The notes under the pieces: generated by a model
The model's input: only the letters and a program-made list of their open reading frames with translations
What the model was told of the DNA's origin: nothing
Database searches by the model: none
Program-made: the position numbers and the translations under genes
DNA from: Anthopleura xanthogrammica
Lineage: Eukaryota; Cnidaria; Anthozoa; Actiniaria; Actiniidae
Assembly (NCBI GenBank): GCA_964019055.1
Contig: OZ025223.1
Location: forward strand, 1,796,625 to 1,860,624
DNA length: 64,000 nt
Reading direction: 5' to 3'
In this document: one piece after another, positions 23,701-34,702 of the stretch
How positions within the stretch are numbered: the first letter of the stretch is position 1
Layout: every line of letters starts with the position of its first letter

Positions 23701-25447
23701 TACATATGTCTCCACTGGCTAGGGACCATTCATTTTTTTATCAGGAAGGGGGTTGGTGGGAATGACGTATTAACCCATGCAAAAAATCTGACCCCCTCAT
23801 CATTGTTGCATAAAAAATGGTGTCTCAATCCCTTGTTTTCCATTCTGTTCATATGAAAGTACTGTTCAACTCAGATTTTGTTCCCTCTCCCCCCATCCCT
23901 ACCCCCTAAACTCTTAAACCAGATTTTTAATGACCCCCAAAATCCCACCACCTACCCCTCCCCAGTATAAAGTGAATGGTCCCCTAGATCATAGTAGCTC
24001 TCCCAAGTCAGATGTGTAAATGGGTATAAATCCAGGTGTATAAATTTGAACCAAGCAATTTTTTGTGGGGTGAAGGGCGTGGCCTGGTAACACATTCAAC
24101 GGGGGGGGGGGGGGGGATTGGCAGGAGGAGGCATGTGGAGTTAGAAAAAGGAAAAACTTTGATGCAATGGGACAGTGATTCCCCCAATTTGATCTGGGAC
24201 AGACTTTTTTCTTTAGATTAGTATTAATAAAAAGAACTAATAATAAAAATCTAGTAAAAAAGTTGAGCATTTCAGAACAAATGCACAATAAAAAAATAAA
24301 TTTTCAGACTTTCAAATATATTTTGTTAATTCGAAAAAACTTCATAAATGTAAGTAATTCTTTCTCTTTTTCTAATTAATTTTGAAAGCAATTTCCTTTC
24401 CTTTTTTCTTTCGTATTACAGACCAATGACGTCCAAGGTGTGAAGATATGCTTCTAAATAATACATAATGTGCACAACAGAAAACTTTTTAAAAAATCGA
24501 CGAAATTTGCATTTTTATTCGCAATTTCTAAAAAAAAAATTGGGGCAATAATTTCGACCCCAGAGGCAACCATGCGTTCCGGATTCCTAAACCTCGAATA
24601 ATTTAGGATTTCAGTGATTCATCGAAGAAGTATTTACATTCTATTCAAAGCATATGACAACTTTGATTGTCATTTTAATCTCTGACATTGTTTTGAAAGC
24701 TTTCGATGTGCAAATTTGCAAATACAGGACACGAAAAACACGCTATTGGTCCAACCACATTTTGAACTTTTTAGCGAAAATTCTAAAATAAGCTTAACCA
24801 CATTTTATCTCTAGCCTATCAAAGTTCTGTGGCGATAAATATTTGACGCAAATTCTAAGGTTTTTGGTCATCGTCTCTAACAACACATCAACATTTCATT
24901 AAAGGCATTAAAATACCCGTAAAATTATCTCTCGTATTTTGAACTTACCTTTTTATTTAACTTTAACCAAGCAGTATATCCCTTAGCATCGGTAAACTGG
25001 AGCCCAAAATACCAAATCTCACGGATGCCAATGGTTTTGACGACCTTGAGGATTAAAAAATAACATAACAATGAGATATTTTTAATACAAGCGCTAAGCT
25101 TCTTGTAAACTTTGTCGAGGATTTATATTGACTATTTCAAGATGTTGAAAATAAATGTTTACCTGGTCAAAGAGTTGTTTCCCTGTAGTGCTAGATTGTA
25201 TAGCAAACTCAAGTTCTGCATCTACAGTTGTTACTTTAACGTTAATCTGTTATAAATAAGAAAAGAAAATAATTTTGAATAATTTGAAGACGAAAATAAA
25301 TGGAGAAATTTGATACGACGCGCCAAGTTTGGCAACTTTGCAGGAAGCGTTCAACCTGTTTTAAAATCCCCAAAACAGCTGAAAATGAAATAAAAACTAG
25401 AAATAAAGATGCTTTTAAGAGAAAATTATACTCACCGATTTAGGCAT
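14796..25447 (-). CDS. ERM-A: ezrin/radixin/moesin family membrane-actin linker (593 aa)
   Basis: Exons 5' to 3': 25447-25436, 25246-25163, 25044-24949, 23634-23530, 23220-23131, 22680-22607, 21976-21893, 21489-21343, 20820-20724, 20028-19865, 18995-18886, 17955-17804, 17308-17204, 16532-16443, 15718-15512, 14960-14796. All introns are GT-AG and the phases fit. The start MPKSINVKVTT is the standard ERM start. The FERM domain spans about residues 1-300 ([72 protein letters not shown]). The PIP2-type lysines in [13 protein letters not shown] are kept. A charged coiled coil covers about 300-470. The C-terminal domain ends [11 protein letters not shown]...RIDEFESL. Thr574 matches the activating phosphothreonine of moesin and its relatives. 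The protein should be autoinhibited until lipid binding and phosphorylation. The 90 nt exon 16532-16443 has no counterpart in the two paralogues and is less certain. Confidence 0.93.
15965..16206. repeat. Tandem ~58 bp repeat (CTCTGGGCTGATCTAAGTCA)
   Basis: About four units lie in an ERM-A intron. Each contains CTCTGGGCTGATCTAAGTCA, then GGGCATGG, then TAACTCACAGAT. Further copies are at about 20100-20185, 52845-53050 and, inverted, at 63865-63985. At the last locus they follow a SINE, which may be how the unit spread. Confidence 0.85.
16745..17075. repeat. (ATC)n trinucleotide array
   Basis: Imperfect ATC/ATG units with TGTGATCATC variants in an ERM-A intron. The Asp/Met/His/Ile-rich reading frames here are products of the repeat. 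A similar (ATC)n array sits in a different intron of ERM-C at 49262-49505. Confidence 0.9.
17341..17790. repeat. (AAT)n then CAG/CAA-rich repeat
   Basis: A short (AAT)n tract is followed by about 430 bp of CAG, CAA and AAC triplets. They end just before the donor of ERM-A exon 17955-17804. On the plus strand it reads as a polyglutamine-like frame, but it is intronic and antisense to ERM-A. Confidence 0.9.
18079..18398. repeat. (TATTG)64 pentanucleotide microsatellite
   Basis: About 320 bp of essentially perfect TATTG units in an ERM-A intron. It begins directly after CCTCTTTAAATAAAGTT, which looks like the 3' end of a short retroelement, so the array may have grown from a retroelement tail. 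The region just after it (18469-18510) contains (GTG)n and a G-run. Confidence 0.97.
18714..18862. mobile_element. MITE, TAGACCCCTTGC family, copy 2
   Basis: It shows the GTGACGTCAAAGCAGCTC segment, the GGAGGGCAAAACAA inner stem on the left and the matching TTGTTTTGCCCTCCAAATTG on the right. The outer ends are degraded. It sits in the intron only 24 bp from the 3' boundary of ERM-A exon 18995-18886. Confidence 0.8.
19108..19277. mobile_element. Hairpin MITE-like element
   Basis: GAAGCAAATTGTGCATGTAG on the left pairs with the right end (CTACACACATGATTTGCTTC). Inner pairs involve TTTCAAGACCAATTT and its partner around AAATTGGGGTGC...TTGAAAC. It is intronic in ERM-A and has no ORF. Confidence 0.65.
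20283..20370 (-). mobile_element. SINE tail fragment
   Basis: The reverse complement carries the shared SINE body motifs GTGAGTAGAGTTTG, TTTTTCTCCAGGTTCTCTGG and TTTTCTTCCCTCC. These also occur in the copies at 36896-37128, 47130-47262, 51757-51902 and 63661-63850. The tRNA-like head is absent. Confidence 0.7.
20380..20565. mobile_element. MITE with ~50 bp inverted repeats (ATCGGCTTGGG family)
   Basis: The left arm ATCGGCTTGGGTGTAATGTT continues through CCCATTTCAGACCATGTGTC. The right arm is its near-perfect reverse complement. The inner part has AATGATACTCTGG-like and GAACGGTTGCGCA-like segments. Partial relatives are at 15285-15440, 45905-45980 and 51065-51178. Confidence 0.8.
21092..21242. 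mobile_element. Degraded hAT-like MITE
   Basis: The ends read AATGGCAGATCCAG and CTGGATCTGCCCTTG. This resembles the CAGGGGCGGATC-type termini of the element at 53797-53945. It is intronic in ERM-A, short, and has no ORF. Confidence 0.5.
21550..21698 (+). mobile_element. Truncated retroelement 3' end inside a long direct repeat
   Basis: An insert of about 149 bp ends in GCCTCTAAATAAATAAATAA. It is flanked by two copies of an ~86 bp direct repeat (21464-21549 and 21699-21785). The repeat includes the acceptor and the first bases of ERM-A exon 21489-21343. The A-rich tail and flanking duplication suggest target-primed retroposition with an unusually long target-site duplication. A tandem duplication followed by insertion is the alternative. 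Confidence 0.6.
22041..22500. repeat. 40 bp minisatellite, ~11.5 copies
   Basis: The exact period is 40 bp, with units containing TTGGCTCAATACAATATTTG, AGATATTACATG and CATGCTGA. Units differ at one or two sites (CCATG/GCATG, GTGA/TTGA). The array lies in the ERM-A intron between exons 22680-22607 and 21976-21893. Low divergence indicates recent expansion. Confidence 0.97.
22845..23092. mobile_element. ~245 bp element with GTATACACAC inverted core, copy 1
   Basis: It contains TTTCTATACCGTGGATATC, an inverted core TGTATACACAC...GTGTGTATAC, and TAATTATGGAATATTATTTA at one end. The same sequence is present in reverse orientation at 38541-38780 in ERM-B. The two insertions are at different intron positions, so they are independent. 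Confidence 0.8.
23250..23440. repeat. Dispersed ~95 bp repeat, tandem copies
   Basis: About two units of ACCTCCCCCA-CAGAGGGGG, TTTCCAAGGGGT, GGGAGGGTCTGAGG and CAGAAAATATCCATAC lie in an ERM-A intron. The same unit is found at 7677-7768 and inverted at 53224-53345. Confidence 0.8.
23724..23988. mobile_element. Foldback element, AGGGANCATTCATTT family, copy 1
   Basis: The ends are CTAGGGACCATTCATTTTTT and AGTGAATGGTCCCCTAG. The interior is asymmetric, with C-rich runs and GACCCCC segments. Relatives are at 31818-32124 and, more diverged, at 62193-62462. Confidence 0.8.
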
Positions 25448-25563
25448 TCTGTTTTTTGGAGTTTTTTACCAGCTACAAGACGAATTGCAAAAATAATACG
25501 AAAATGAATGAATATGGAGCCGCGTTGCTGCGTCGACCGCCAAATATCACACTAAAATAGGTA

Positions 25564-25955
25564 CCTACGAAAAAATGAGAAAAATAGCATAAAAACCCAA
25601 GGAAAAGAACTTCTGTCAATGAAAAATTCTTCTTTGTTTTGAAGACTAAAGTAATTATTTAAAAGTGGCGACATTTTCGAATACTGATAATAAATTTTAG
25701 TGAAGTTCAACCGAAGTTTCAAGTGTTTGCAACTCTCGCGATAAAACTCCTCTTATCACCAATAAAAATCGCAACAGAGACTTCAAAGTTTTACAAGAGT
25801 TGAAACAAGTGTTCAGCTTGCTTGAGAGGATATTTTTGAGAGAGAATTTGGCTTAAGAGTAATACTTTTTGACAGGTTTTTTAGGACTACCTGCAGCTTG
25901 AACTTCTGTTTCTGCAAGGTGGGTGTCGACCTTGTTCCCAGGTTTTTGTAATCTC
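25564..25955 (-). promoter_or_regulatory. ERM-A 5' region: probable non-coding exon and promoter
   Basis: The coding first exon appears to extend upstream to an acceptor at 25565-25566 (exon 25564-25436, mostly 5' UTR). A donor at 25890-25889 (GCAG then GTAGTCC) marks a candidate non-coding exon ending at 25891. The same two-part arrangement, with partial sequence similarity, exists in ERM-B (44302 and 43961). No TATA box is evident and the transcription start is not resolved. Confidence 0.5.
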
Positions 25956-26214
25956 CCTTCCAACTCTCCCTGGGAAATGGGAACTAAGGTATATTGGACC
26001 CTTTGACTTTGAGGAAAATGTTTTCACATTTCAAGGGACTTGGGTGAATGAATGATAATTTTTTTACCTATTTTTCAAAGCGCTTCCGGTAAATAAGGGA
26101 ATAATACTCAAGGAGACGAGACGTGGTTTGAAAAACAGGTTCTATGAGAGCCTCCTATCACCCCACTACCACCCCCTCCCACCCTCACTAACGACCTTCG
26201 AGCACTTTTCAGAT

Positions 26215-26430
26215 TTTGAAATAATGGGAAAACTGGATGGATGGATGAATAGACAAATGTAAAGATAAATTGAGAGAGGGAGGAATGGATGGAAGAAGAG
26301 ATAGATAAATGAATGAATGGATGGATAGATGGAGGGACGGACGGACGGATGGTTAGATGAAAACGGTTGAACGAAAGAATCATTGGAGAAATAGAAATGA
26401 ATGAATGAATGAGTAAATGAACGAACTAAC
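26215..26430. repeat. (GGAT/GAAT)n tetranucleotide-like repeat
   Basis: Imperfect GGAT, GGAC and GAAT units with interspersed GAGAGAGG. There is no coding potential apart from repeat-generated frames. Confidence 0.85.
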
Positions 26431-27654
26431 GAGTATCGCACATGCATAACATACTTCAGTGATTTATGAGTTACTAATGGCAAAAAATCTTCAATAAAAT
26501 TTCAAAATACTATCGAGTCAGTAAAAAATATAATTGGAAAGAGATAAAATAAAAATATGAAAAGTAATCACAGTTTTATCCTAACTACAACTCCTATAAA
26601 ATACAAGAATTCATGACTTACTCAGACTCCTTCACTTCTTCCAGACTTTCGAACCAAATATATTTTCTACGTTGCGAGAGTTTGTGTTCAAAACTTCTCC
26701 CTCACATGAATGGATAGAAACGCAGTATTTCAACGTTGTGTACAATCCCTCCTTTTGAAAGTCCGGCAACTTTTTCCTAACTAACAATTCCACATAGAAT
26801 TATCCCTGCAATATATCTTATCTACCAGATAAGAGTCCGTAAATTTGGGTCGAGTTTATGTCACTTTTAATCCAGATTTTCCGAAGTTTAAGCAAGCTGC
26901 TTGGGTAGTTAACTCATGAATATCAGAACTTTGTCACACTTGGACGCCCCGTCATCTCGGCTCAAATATGTCCATGTTTGGTAATGGAGTTGTATGTCTT
27001 TTGTTCTTGGTCAATAGAGTTGTGAGAGCGTCGAGTGGGTGTTTGTGATGATTTTAATCAAAGTTATTGGTTCGAATCGTTTTCAAAAAATGTGCCGTTA
27101 GGCAAAAAAATTTTTAGAAACGAGTCAAAATAAAATAATTTTCGAAAACCAATTTACTATTTCTTCGGTTCACTAGTTATTTTGTAACTTCTACTTTCAT
27201 TTTTTCGCCCGGTTTTTCTCCCTACACTTCCTATATCATTTTTTTTTTTTTTTTTTCTATTTTTCTTAGAATATGAATAAGTTAAAAAAGCTAGAAAATT
27301 AAAACCAATTAAATTTTGATTTAGAAATTTCGAGAATGATTTACTACGGAGTAAAATAAAATATATATTTTTTAACTGTTTTTATGGATTCCATCTTGGT
27401 GACTAGCAGTTATAAATAGCTTGCGTAACTCTGTTACATAGAAAAATTTTGTTTATGACTGTTTACGTTACCGTCGCGCAGTGCCGTGACGGTGACGAAG
27501 GTACGTAAGAGCATTCTGATTGGACGAGAAGTATTTCGCGCGCTGTGATTGGATGAACGGATTTTTAAAAATTTGGTACCATTTTTGAATCTTGTTGAGT
27601 ACACGTAGCGTAAAATCACTGAATAAACGTTAACGAATGCTATAGGTACCCTCG

Positions 27655-28500
27655 CACAAAGAAATGGAAGGGATGCACATGAGAACGATAGAGAATAAAA
27701 GAACGCACGAACGAAAGCACGAACACGCGACCGCACGCACGCACGAGCACATGAGCGAACAAACACAATAACGAACGAAGTGCGAAACCACAACAACAAC
27801 AAAAACAACAACAAAAGAACGAACACAAGTACGCAAGCAAGTAAGAACGAAGAAACAAGTTAACACACTCAACAACGAACGGAAGCGCGCAAAACAAACA
27901 CACAAACTTACACTCACAAGTTCGAAAAAAAAAAAAAAACGAACATACGCACTAAAACCGAATACAAGCACATAAAAATTCACGGCAAATTACGCGACAA
28001 CTTAAGGGAGAACGCGCATTAGATAAAATTAACGTGCGCAAGTAAAAAAAACGAACATACTCACACACTAAGATCGAATGCACGCACAAAAATGTACGAT
28101 AAAGTACACGAATGTACGCAAAAACAAAAGCGCGAAGTGCGCAAGAAAAGCCGAACACACGAATTATCGGACGCGAGTAATAAAAGAAGCCTCGAATATA
28201 CGTCACACACCAAGACGGAATGCACGCACAAAATGTACGATAAAGCACGCGAACGTCACAATAACAAAAGCGCCAATGCGCGTAAGAAAACGTACAGACG
28301 AACTAAGCGCTTGTAAAAAACGAACATACTCACACACCAAGACCGAATGCAACCACTTATGATATAAGCACACGAACGCACGCATACTAATAAAACTAAC
28401 GCAAAAACACATGCAAAAAAGAACGAACTAACGAACCACACGCAGAAACAAACACACGCGCACGGACGGACGGACGGACGACGGACGACGGACAGCAGAC
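27655..28500. repeat. Degenerate ACG/GAAC-rich low-complexity block with ~130 bp tandem units
   Basis: It is dominated by ACGAAC, GCACGAAC and ACACACGC words. Within it, units starting GAACATACTCACACAC and AATGCACGCACAAAATGTAC recur about every 130 bp (around 28050, 28195 and 28320). It ends in (GGAC)n. All ORFs are compositional. Confidence 0.85.
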
Positions 28501-28544
28501 CTACCGTCAACTCACACACTGACGCACCAATAAGAAAGGCCAAG

Positions 28545-28651
28545 TTCAAACGTCGATCTTCTTATGTGCCGAACGCATTGAAAACAATGAATAATAAGGC
28601 GGTCTTCTTTGATGTGATTAGGTTCGCCTTATGAGAAGATCGACGTTTGGA
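28545..28651. mobile_element. Short MITE with TTCAAACGTCGATCTTCT termini
   Basis: TTCAAACGTCGATCTTCT at the left is matched by AGAAGATCGACGTTTGGA at the right. The inner part contains AAGGCGGTCTTC and TTCGCCTTA as a second stem. It is about 107 bp with no ORF. Confidence 0.75.
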
Positions 28652-31029
28652 CCGGACCAAAGCGAAAAAAAAAACAGTTTACAACCAATTAAAAATAACA
28701 TTGTGAAGTTTTCTTTCTTTTGCTTGAAGATTTAACGCCAAAATTTCATGTTTAGTTACCGAGTCAGTCCTCTTAGGCAGCAGACTTGTCCTCTTATCCC
28801 CATAGAGCCGGTATACATCACATGAATTTTGATTATCACTACTGGGGGTCTGTTGGACGTATTTAATGACAACGGTAAACAACCTGTGTAAACAACTTAA
28901 TCCTACGAAGTTTTACTCAAACCACACTTTAATGCAAATATAACCAATATCGGAAAAATCGGCCGAAATAAAGAGAAATTGGAAAAAAATATTCCGATTG
29001 GGGTAGGGTTTGGAGGACAAACTGTGAGGGAGGGGAGGGGAGGGTGCGAAAATTATGGCACTTGGAAACAAAAGAAAACTCAATGAAGCCTAGTAATAAT
29101 CTTGGGGAGTGTTTTTCTTCTCCACGGCACGAAACCTTTAAATAGTAGATATACATCGCTTTTTTGAGTGAATTCGAAACTCATGCTGTTAAATATACCA
29201 CACCAATCGATGCCTTGCTCTCCTCCTTCGATCGAGACTTGATAGAGTTTCGTGCCGAAGTTAAAATTTACATTTTCAAGCGATAAATTTATTCTTGGTT
29301 TCAATAAATATTCATAAAGATCTTAACCTTTATTTAGAAATAACCGGAGGGTAAAATGGAAGATAGTTGTGCAAAAAAAATTATTAAAAAATATCTTGGA
29401 CACTTTAGCCTTTGGGTCGGTAGAGCTGACAGATTCAAGTATACTAAAATTCCTAAAGCTTTAGAAAACTACTTTTGAGCTAAATATAAACGAAAAGAAA
29501 CCCAAATATATACTCTATGAGCAACTGATTGATTATGTAGAGCATTGCATACGTCAAAGCAGTCGAGTTGGTCAATCCGTGACAATGTTAAAAGGTATTT
29601 GTTCTTTGATAAAAATATGTTCAAACTTGTTCTACGTGTCTAGAATTTGTAAATAGAGACAGGTCAAATACTGAGTCACTTAAATCTAGACCGGGGGTGT
29701 TAGATTTATGAAGTTTTTGAACGTTCGAGAACTGGAGCCGTGCATATTGTATACGCTTCTGCGAACTGTGCTTAATCAAGCGATTTTTCTACATTCAACA
29801 CTAGTGTTAGTAATTTTGAATTCGCACATTTTTCATTTACGAAACTGATATATCTTCCCTGGCTAAAGTATTCTCATGTAGCAATATTATTTTTTTATAT
29901 TTCTTTAGTGATCAATTAAAAAAGGGCGTATTTATCGAATAGTCAGATTGTTGAACTTTCAACAATTTTAGGAACTTTTAATAAACTTTTTAGAAACGCT
30001 GGAATCATTCACCTTGACTTAGAATAGTTTTATCTCGCCTTTGATCAAAGAAAAATATTTTAAACAACTCGCTACAAATGAGATAAGTTTTAAATATCAA
30101 AATAATATTTTTGGTGTAATGCACTTGTTTAAGATAAACCTTAATATCAGTCAGATTTATAATATAGATTTTTAGAAATTGAATTGATTAAATTACTAAA
30201 TGATATCAACTTGAATAAATTTTTTGAATAGATATAAAGACACCACGAATGTCTTTGAGAAATGAGATAAAGAAACCTATTGAAAGTAGATGTTAGAGCC
30301 TATCAGATATCTCGAATTAATCAAATATTAGTAGTTTGAGATAAATAAATCAATAAATCAAAAATATGATTTATTTTTAGGCAATAAATCGCGTGATTTC
30401 TTACCTGAAATCGGGTGAAGTGAAGACAGTTGTAAATTGAAGGCTTGAATTGAGTCTAAATCTGACGATATTCCAAACCTATGGACTCTTTTGAAGTTTC
30501 GTTCCAAGTAATAAGCCAACTCCCCACAGCTCAAGCAACATTTATCCAAAATTCCTTGCGTGGTTGGTAACAAAGCGATGACGTCAACCCACTCGTGACG
30601 TCATAGTATTGGGATATGCATGCCTGGAAAGCAACAGCGTTACCATAGAGATGATCACTTTCCTAAGACTGAGAGTCATTGGCATTGAAAATAGTTGTGA
30701 TGCTTTGAAATTCTGGAATTTCATGGATGTAAATTGAGCGTGTCTTGAACAAAGTTACTCGAGTGACTCATCACTGAAAATATAACTTTCAAAATGCCAG
30801 AGGACAAAAAGAAAGATAGAAAATCAGTGATGAGGACTTACTTGACTGAGGACTGGCGTTTTCTGTCGTTTTCCTTTAGAAATGCACTGCAAAATTTACC
30901 CCAAAAGAAAATATTGCTGTTAATAAACTCGGTTTTTTTCATATTTAATATTATATTTTTTCACCCATCCACTTACATTCTCATTTATTCCACAGTTTGA
31001 GGATTATTGGATTTGGTGTGAACAGCACA

Positions 31030-31405
31030 TGCTGTATATAGAGAACAAGATGTTTGAACCCAAGCTAGACCATCATGCACCATGTTCATACCACACAGAT
31101 GCTCTTGCTTTGAACAGTTCATACATAAAGAAAAAGATATTTTGTGCCCAAACTAGTCCATCATGCACCATGTTCACTATCCCAGCAGAATGGTCTAGCT
31201 TAGAAAAAACAAGATATTTGTAACCCAAGCTAGTTAAGACTAGAATGCACCAAGATCACTACCCAATGCAGAATGATCTAGCTTTAAAAGAACAATATAT
31301 TTATATCCAAGCTAGACTAGAATGCATTATGATCACTACTCCATGCAGAATGGTCTAGCTTTAAAAAAACAATATATTTATACCCAAACTAGACCAAAAT
31401 GCTCT
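31030..31405. repeat. ~95 bp tandem repeat, about four copies
   Basis: Each unit contains an AACAAKATATTTRTA segment, CCCAAGCTAGAC, CATGCACCATGTTCA or a variant, and GCAGAATGGTCTAGCTT. Divergence between units is moderate. It is followed by a dispersed repeat (31455-31570), with GGACAATTCATGTCTCTATC and TTTCAAGATGGC, that recurs at 49895-50010. Confidence 0.8.
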
Positions 31406-31817
31406 TCCTCCTTAATCTCAGAAAGGCAAGTTGCCAGCAGTTTGGGTCTATTTTGTACACCTTGGACAATTCATGTCTCTATCATTGTAAGCTCACCGTT
31501 CATCTTGCTTCCATGCAAAGGGCACAGCTACCTTTCAAGATGGCACAGGGAACTGTGAAGGGGACTATTACACAAACATTGTATAACTAGAACTCATTCG
31601 ACACATTCTTTTGCAGGAGTGTTGGGCTTAGGCACTCGTAATCGGGAAAAAAAAAATTTCTTATAAATATTATGAAGACTTTAAGACCTGAAACAAAGCC
31701 ATTCCTTATAGTTTTAAAATCAATAAAAAATATTTGAGTTGTTCATTTACATTTTTAAAAATATATTTAATAGTTCCACACTGTTCACTTACAAATATTC
31801 ACAATTAATGACATTAA

Positions 31818-32124
31818 TAAGGGAGCATTCATTTTTTAGGAGGGGGGGGGGGGGCCGGAGGAATTAGAGGAATCAAACAGAAAAAAAATGCTAGCCCCCA
31901 TGGTAAGGAATTGAATATTTTGATAACCCCCCCCCCCCACTTCCAAATGTAAAAATTTTCTAGCCCCCCCCCCCCCCTCCAGAAAAAGACTAAAAAAAAA
32001 AAAGAAGACTGTATTCTTATTCATGACACCCCCCTGGTTCAACGTTAAAAAAAAGTTGACCCCCCCTTTTTATCTAGTAATTTTTTAATGACCCCCCCTC
32101 CTAAAAAATGAATGCTCCCTAACA
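31818..32124. mobile_element. Foldback element, AGGGANCATTCATTT family, copy 2
   Basis: The termini are AAGGGAGCATTCATTTTTTA and its reverse complement (AATGAATGCTCCCT). The interior is rich in G-runs on the left and C-runs on the right. There is no ORF of note. Confidence 0.85.
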
Positions 32125-32569
32125 CCTTAGAAATCATGGTTATATAGATAATACTACCAAAACACAACAAAAAATTGAAAAATTCAGTAATACTTTCTAT
32201 ATCTTATTACATCAACATTATAGTAATAATTATTAATAATTTTAACCACGTAATTTTTTTTTTAGAATTTTAATATTTTTGGTTGTTATAATTTTAATCA
32301 TATTTATGAAAGGTTTAATGAATATATATGTTGAGTATTAAGATTGCCATTATTATAATTATTACTAATATTGTAATAACTAGTATATATAAAAAATTAA
32401 TAATGGCAATAATAACTGCATCATCAATCATCATCATCGTTATCATCAAATCTTGAACTAGTTTCCGAGGAAGCGATTTCATTTAACCAGAAAGATAAAA
32501 ACTAATTTTCTGCCTGACAAATATAGAAATATCAACTATTCCAGGTTTAGAGGGCAAACACTATATCCA

Positions 32570-32656
32570 GGACATTGTTTTTTTCGCTGCTGTCAATCAA
32601 GATTAATCAGTTGGTACCTTTTATATTTTGACTGGCGGCAGTGAAAAAACAAATCC
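32570..32656. mobile_element. ~85 bp MITE (TTTTTCGCTGCYGTCAATCA), copy 1
   Basis: The left arm TTTTTTCGCTGCTGTCAATC pairs with the right arm ending GACTGGCGGCAGTGAAAAAA. A close copy is at 60195-60272 in the collagen-like gene. Confidence 0.85.
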
Positions 32657-33432
32657 CAATGTGAAACTCTTAACTACTGAATTCACAGAATATTGAGAAT
32701 CGAGATAAGTATTTGCAGTGTGCAGAGAGTCTATTTTTAGAGTTATAGTAATTCAAACGTTTAAATGAAATCAGTTCAATTTCGTGTTTTATCACAAGGT
32801 TTTGTGAGGTTAACTAGTGAAGTCACAGTGCAATGGAAAACATTATCAAAAATAACTTATTTTTAATATTTCAAAGCATCAAGATTTATGGTAATTATAG
32901 GAGATGGTTAAGTTGTTTCGATTTGATGGTTTTTGATCATGAAAGTTTTCACAAATAATTACTCTTTTAGTTTCAAATATCATTATTATTTTTCCTTCCA
33001 CAGCTGTGAATGCTCATTGAGAATACATCAAAACTCTTCGCAAAAGGATCTTAAGCTCAACAAAAGGTAGCCGAGATGGACAACCAAGACATTCTTTCCC
33101 CAAGCAATTTTCCCCTCGGCAATGTTCTTTAAGTCTCCAGCGCCTGAAAACAAAGGACTCTAAAAATTCAGTTTCATCTTTTTTTTGATTGGTAGATGTC
33201 AATAACAATCAATCAGATGCCTAGTTTAAGGCTAGTTTCAGTTTCTTAGTTTCTTGGCGCAGATCAGAACAGAGATTCTGGCTTGCAGGTAAGGTAACAG
33301 TTCTGTAAGAGACTGAATTAACAACTTAGAAATGTAGTTAAGTAATTCTTTAGAAATCTTCCATTTAAGGCAATTTTAAGAAGTTTGGTCCCTCTCCTAT
33401 GAGTTAGCGCAGCTGTGAAAGGAATTACAGAA

Positions 33433-33618
33433 TTACATCATAATATAGGGAGATCGTATCTGCAATAACAATGTGGAAGCATCTCTCTTCGACCGAGATA
33501 TTTCAGCATCTTCAAGCAACATTATGAGCAGCAATGCAAAAGAATAAACATCACATACAAAAATTTTATCCAAATCTTCAAGGGCAACAGGACCAGGACT
33601 AAACAGCGAAGGTTGCAA
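33433..33618 (-). pseudogene. Possible protein-kinase domain remnant
   Basis: The frame contains ALEDLDKIFVCDVYSFALLL, which resembles kinase subdomains VIII-IX (an APE-like segment, then the DVYSF motif with its invariant Asp). There is no DFG, HRD or ATP-binding part nearby and the frame ends at once after the helix. If real, it is a relic fragment. Chance similarity is quite possible. Confidence 0.22.
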
Positions 33619-33974
33619 TCATAGGAAAAATGATCTACAAATCATAATTATGTTTTATTTTTTTCTTTAAGTGGTATTTAAGAGATGATTCTATTTCTAA
33701 CTATGCTTTCATGTTGCCGAGCCACAAAAGTAGCAGGGCTATTATTTTCATCTACCTAATTAACTAACACACAACTAGAGCAAGATTGATTGGTCTTCGC
33801 ATCCTATTGCCCTTTATCTGTTAAGATAAAATGAAAGAGTTTAAGGCATTGGGGCTAAAGAGTATTTAGATAAATTAAAATCAGCCAGTTTGTGAGTCAT
33901 ATATAATGGCTAGCCATCGTAAAAGCTGATAACAAGTGGCTGTTACTTATTATATCTTTACAAGTAGAGTTTTG

Positions 33975-34135
33975 TGCAATTGAAAATATGAAATTGAAAA
34001 TATGAAATTATGAGAAAATATGAAATTATGAGAAAATATGAAATTATGAGAAAATATGAAATGATGAGAAAATATGAAATGATGAGAAAATATGAAATGA
34101 TGAGAAAATATGAGATATGAAATATGAGATATGAA
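33975..34135. repeat. ~18 bp tandem repeat (TGAAATTATGAGAAAATA)
   Basis: About eight units with A/G variants (TGAAATGATGAGAAAATA). It is AT-rich intergenic DNA upstream of nothing obvious. Confidence 0.9.
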
Positions 34136-34702
34136 TTCCAGGATTTTACAAAGGGGGATGGATAATCCTATTCAAAGCTCCTTCAAGCTATATATTCTCT
34201 ATCACAGTTCAGAAATGGTAATTGTCTAAGCCCGGTGTTTATTGATATACAGTATTAATTTTTTGCATTAGATACAAGATCAGATTTGTTGTCTTATTTT
34301 TTTTTAAATATTCATATTTATGATTGTTAACACCTCTAAAGAGTGGGGTGGATATCCACCCAACCCGCACCCAACCCGCAATCCCCTGAATCAATCACCC
34401 CTGAATCCTTGTTTAAGTTATTTTTAACAAGAAAATCAGGAAAAATTAACATGTGACAAATGTATGGCACCCCAAAATTAGAGTTGGTAGGGTGTCACTA
34501 GGCTGTCGGCACAATTTATCAGTATGGTGTCCCAGTAGAGTGTTGGTAGGTTAATGGGAAGTCAATGGTAGATTGTCTGCAGGTTAACAGTAGTGTGTCA
34601 GATAAACATAAGGATGTCGTCAGATTAATTATGATAGGTTGTCAATTTCTTTACTATTGCCATATCTACAGTAGAAGAAAACCACTCACCTGATGAAGAG
34701 AT

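Larger units (their letters stand above)
25956..34702. other. Gene-poor spacer between ERM-A and ERM-B
   Basis: I find no convincing intact gene in this 8.7 kb. It holds simple repeats, several hairpin transposons and tandem repeats (listed separately), a possible kinase remnant at 33433-33618, and long AT-rich stretches (especially 29300-30400 and 32120-32560). A short ATG-initiated frame at 30794 (MPEDKKKDRKSV...) and a minus-strand frame at 29304-29080 have plausible composition but no recognisable family. Confidence 0.45.

Noticed and set aside
28078..28362. Lys/Arg/Thr-rich plus-strand frames near 28.1-28.4 kb
   Set aside because: Low-complexity ACG/GAAC-rich DNA; composition-driven frames on both strands.
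29080..29304. 75-residue minus-strand frame (ending WRRKTLPKIITRLH)
   Set aside because: Composition is protein-like, but I recognise no domain and see no convincing acceptor or partner exon. Retained only as a curiosity.
30794..31000. ATG-initiated frame MPEDKKKDRKSV...
   Set aside because: The start looks plausible, but the frame runs into hydrophobic AT-rich sequence with no donor or homology.
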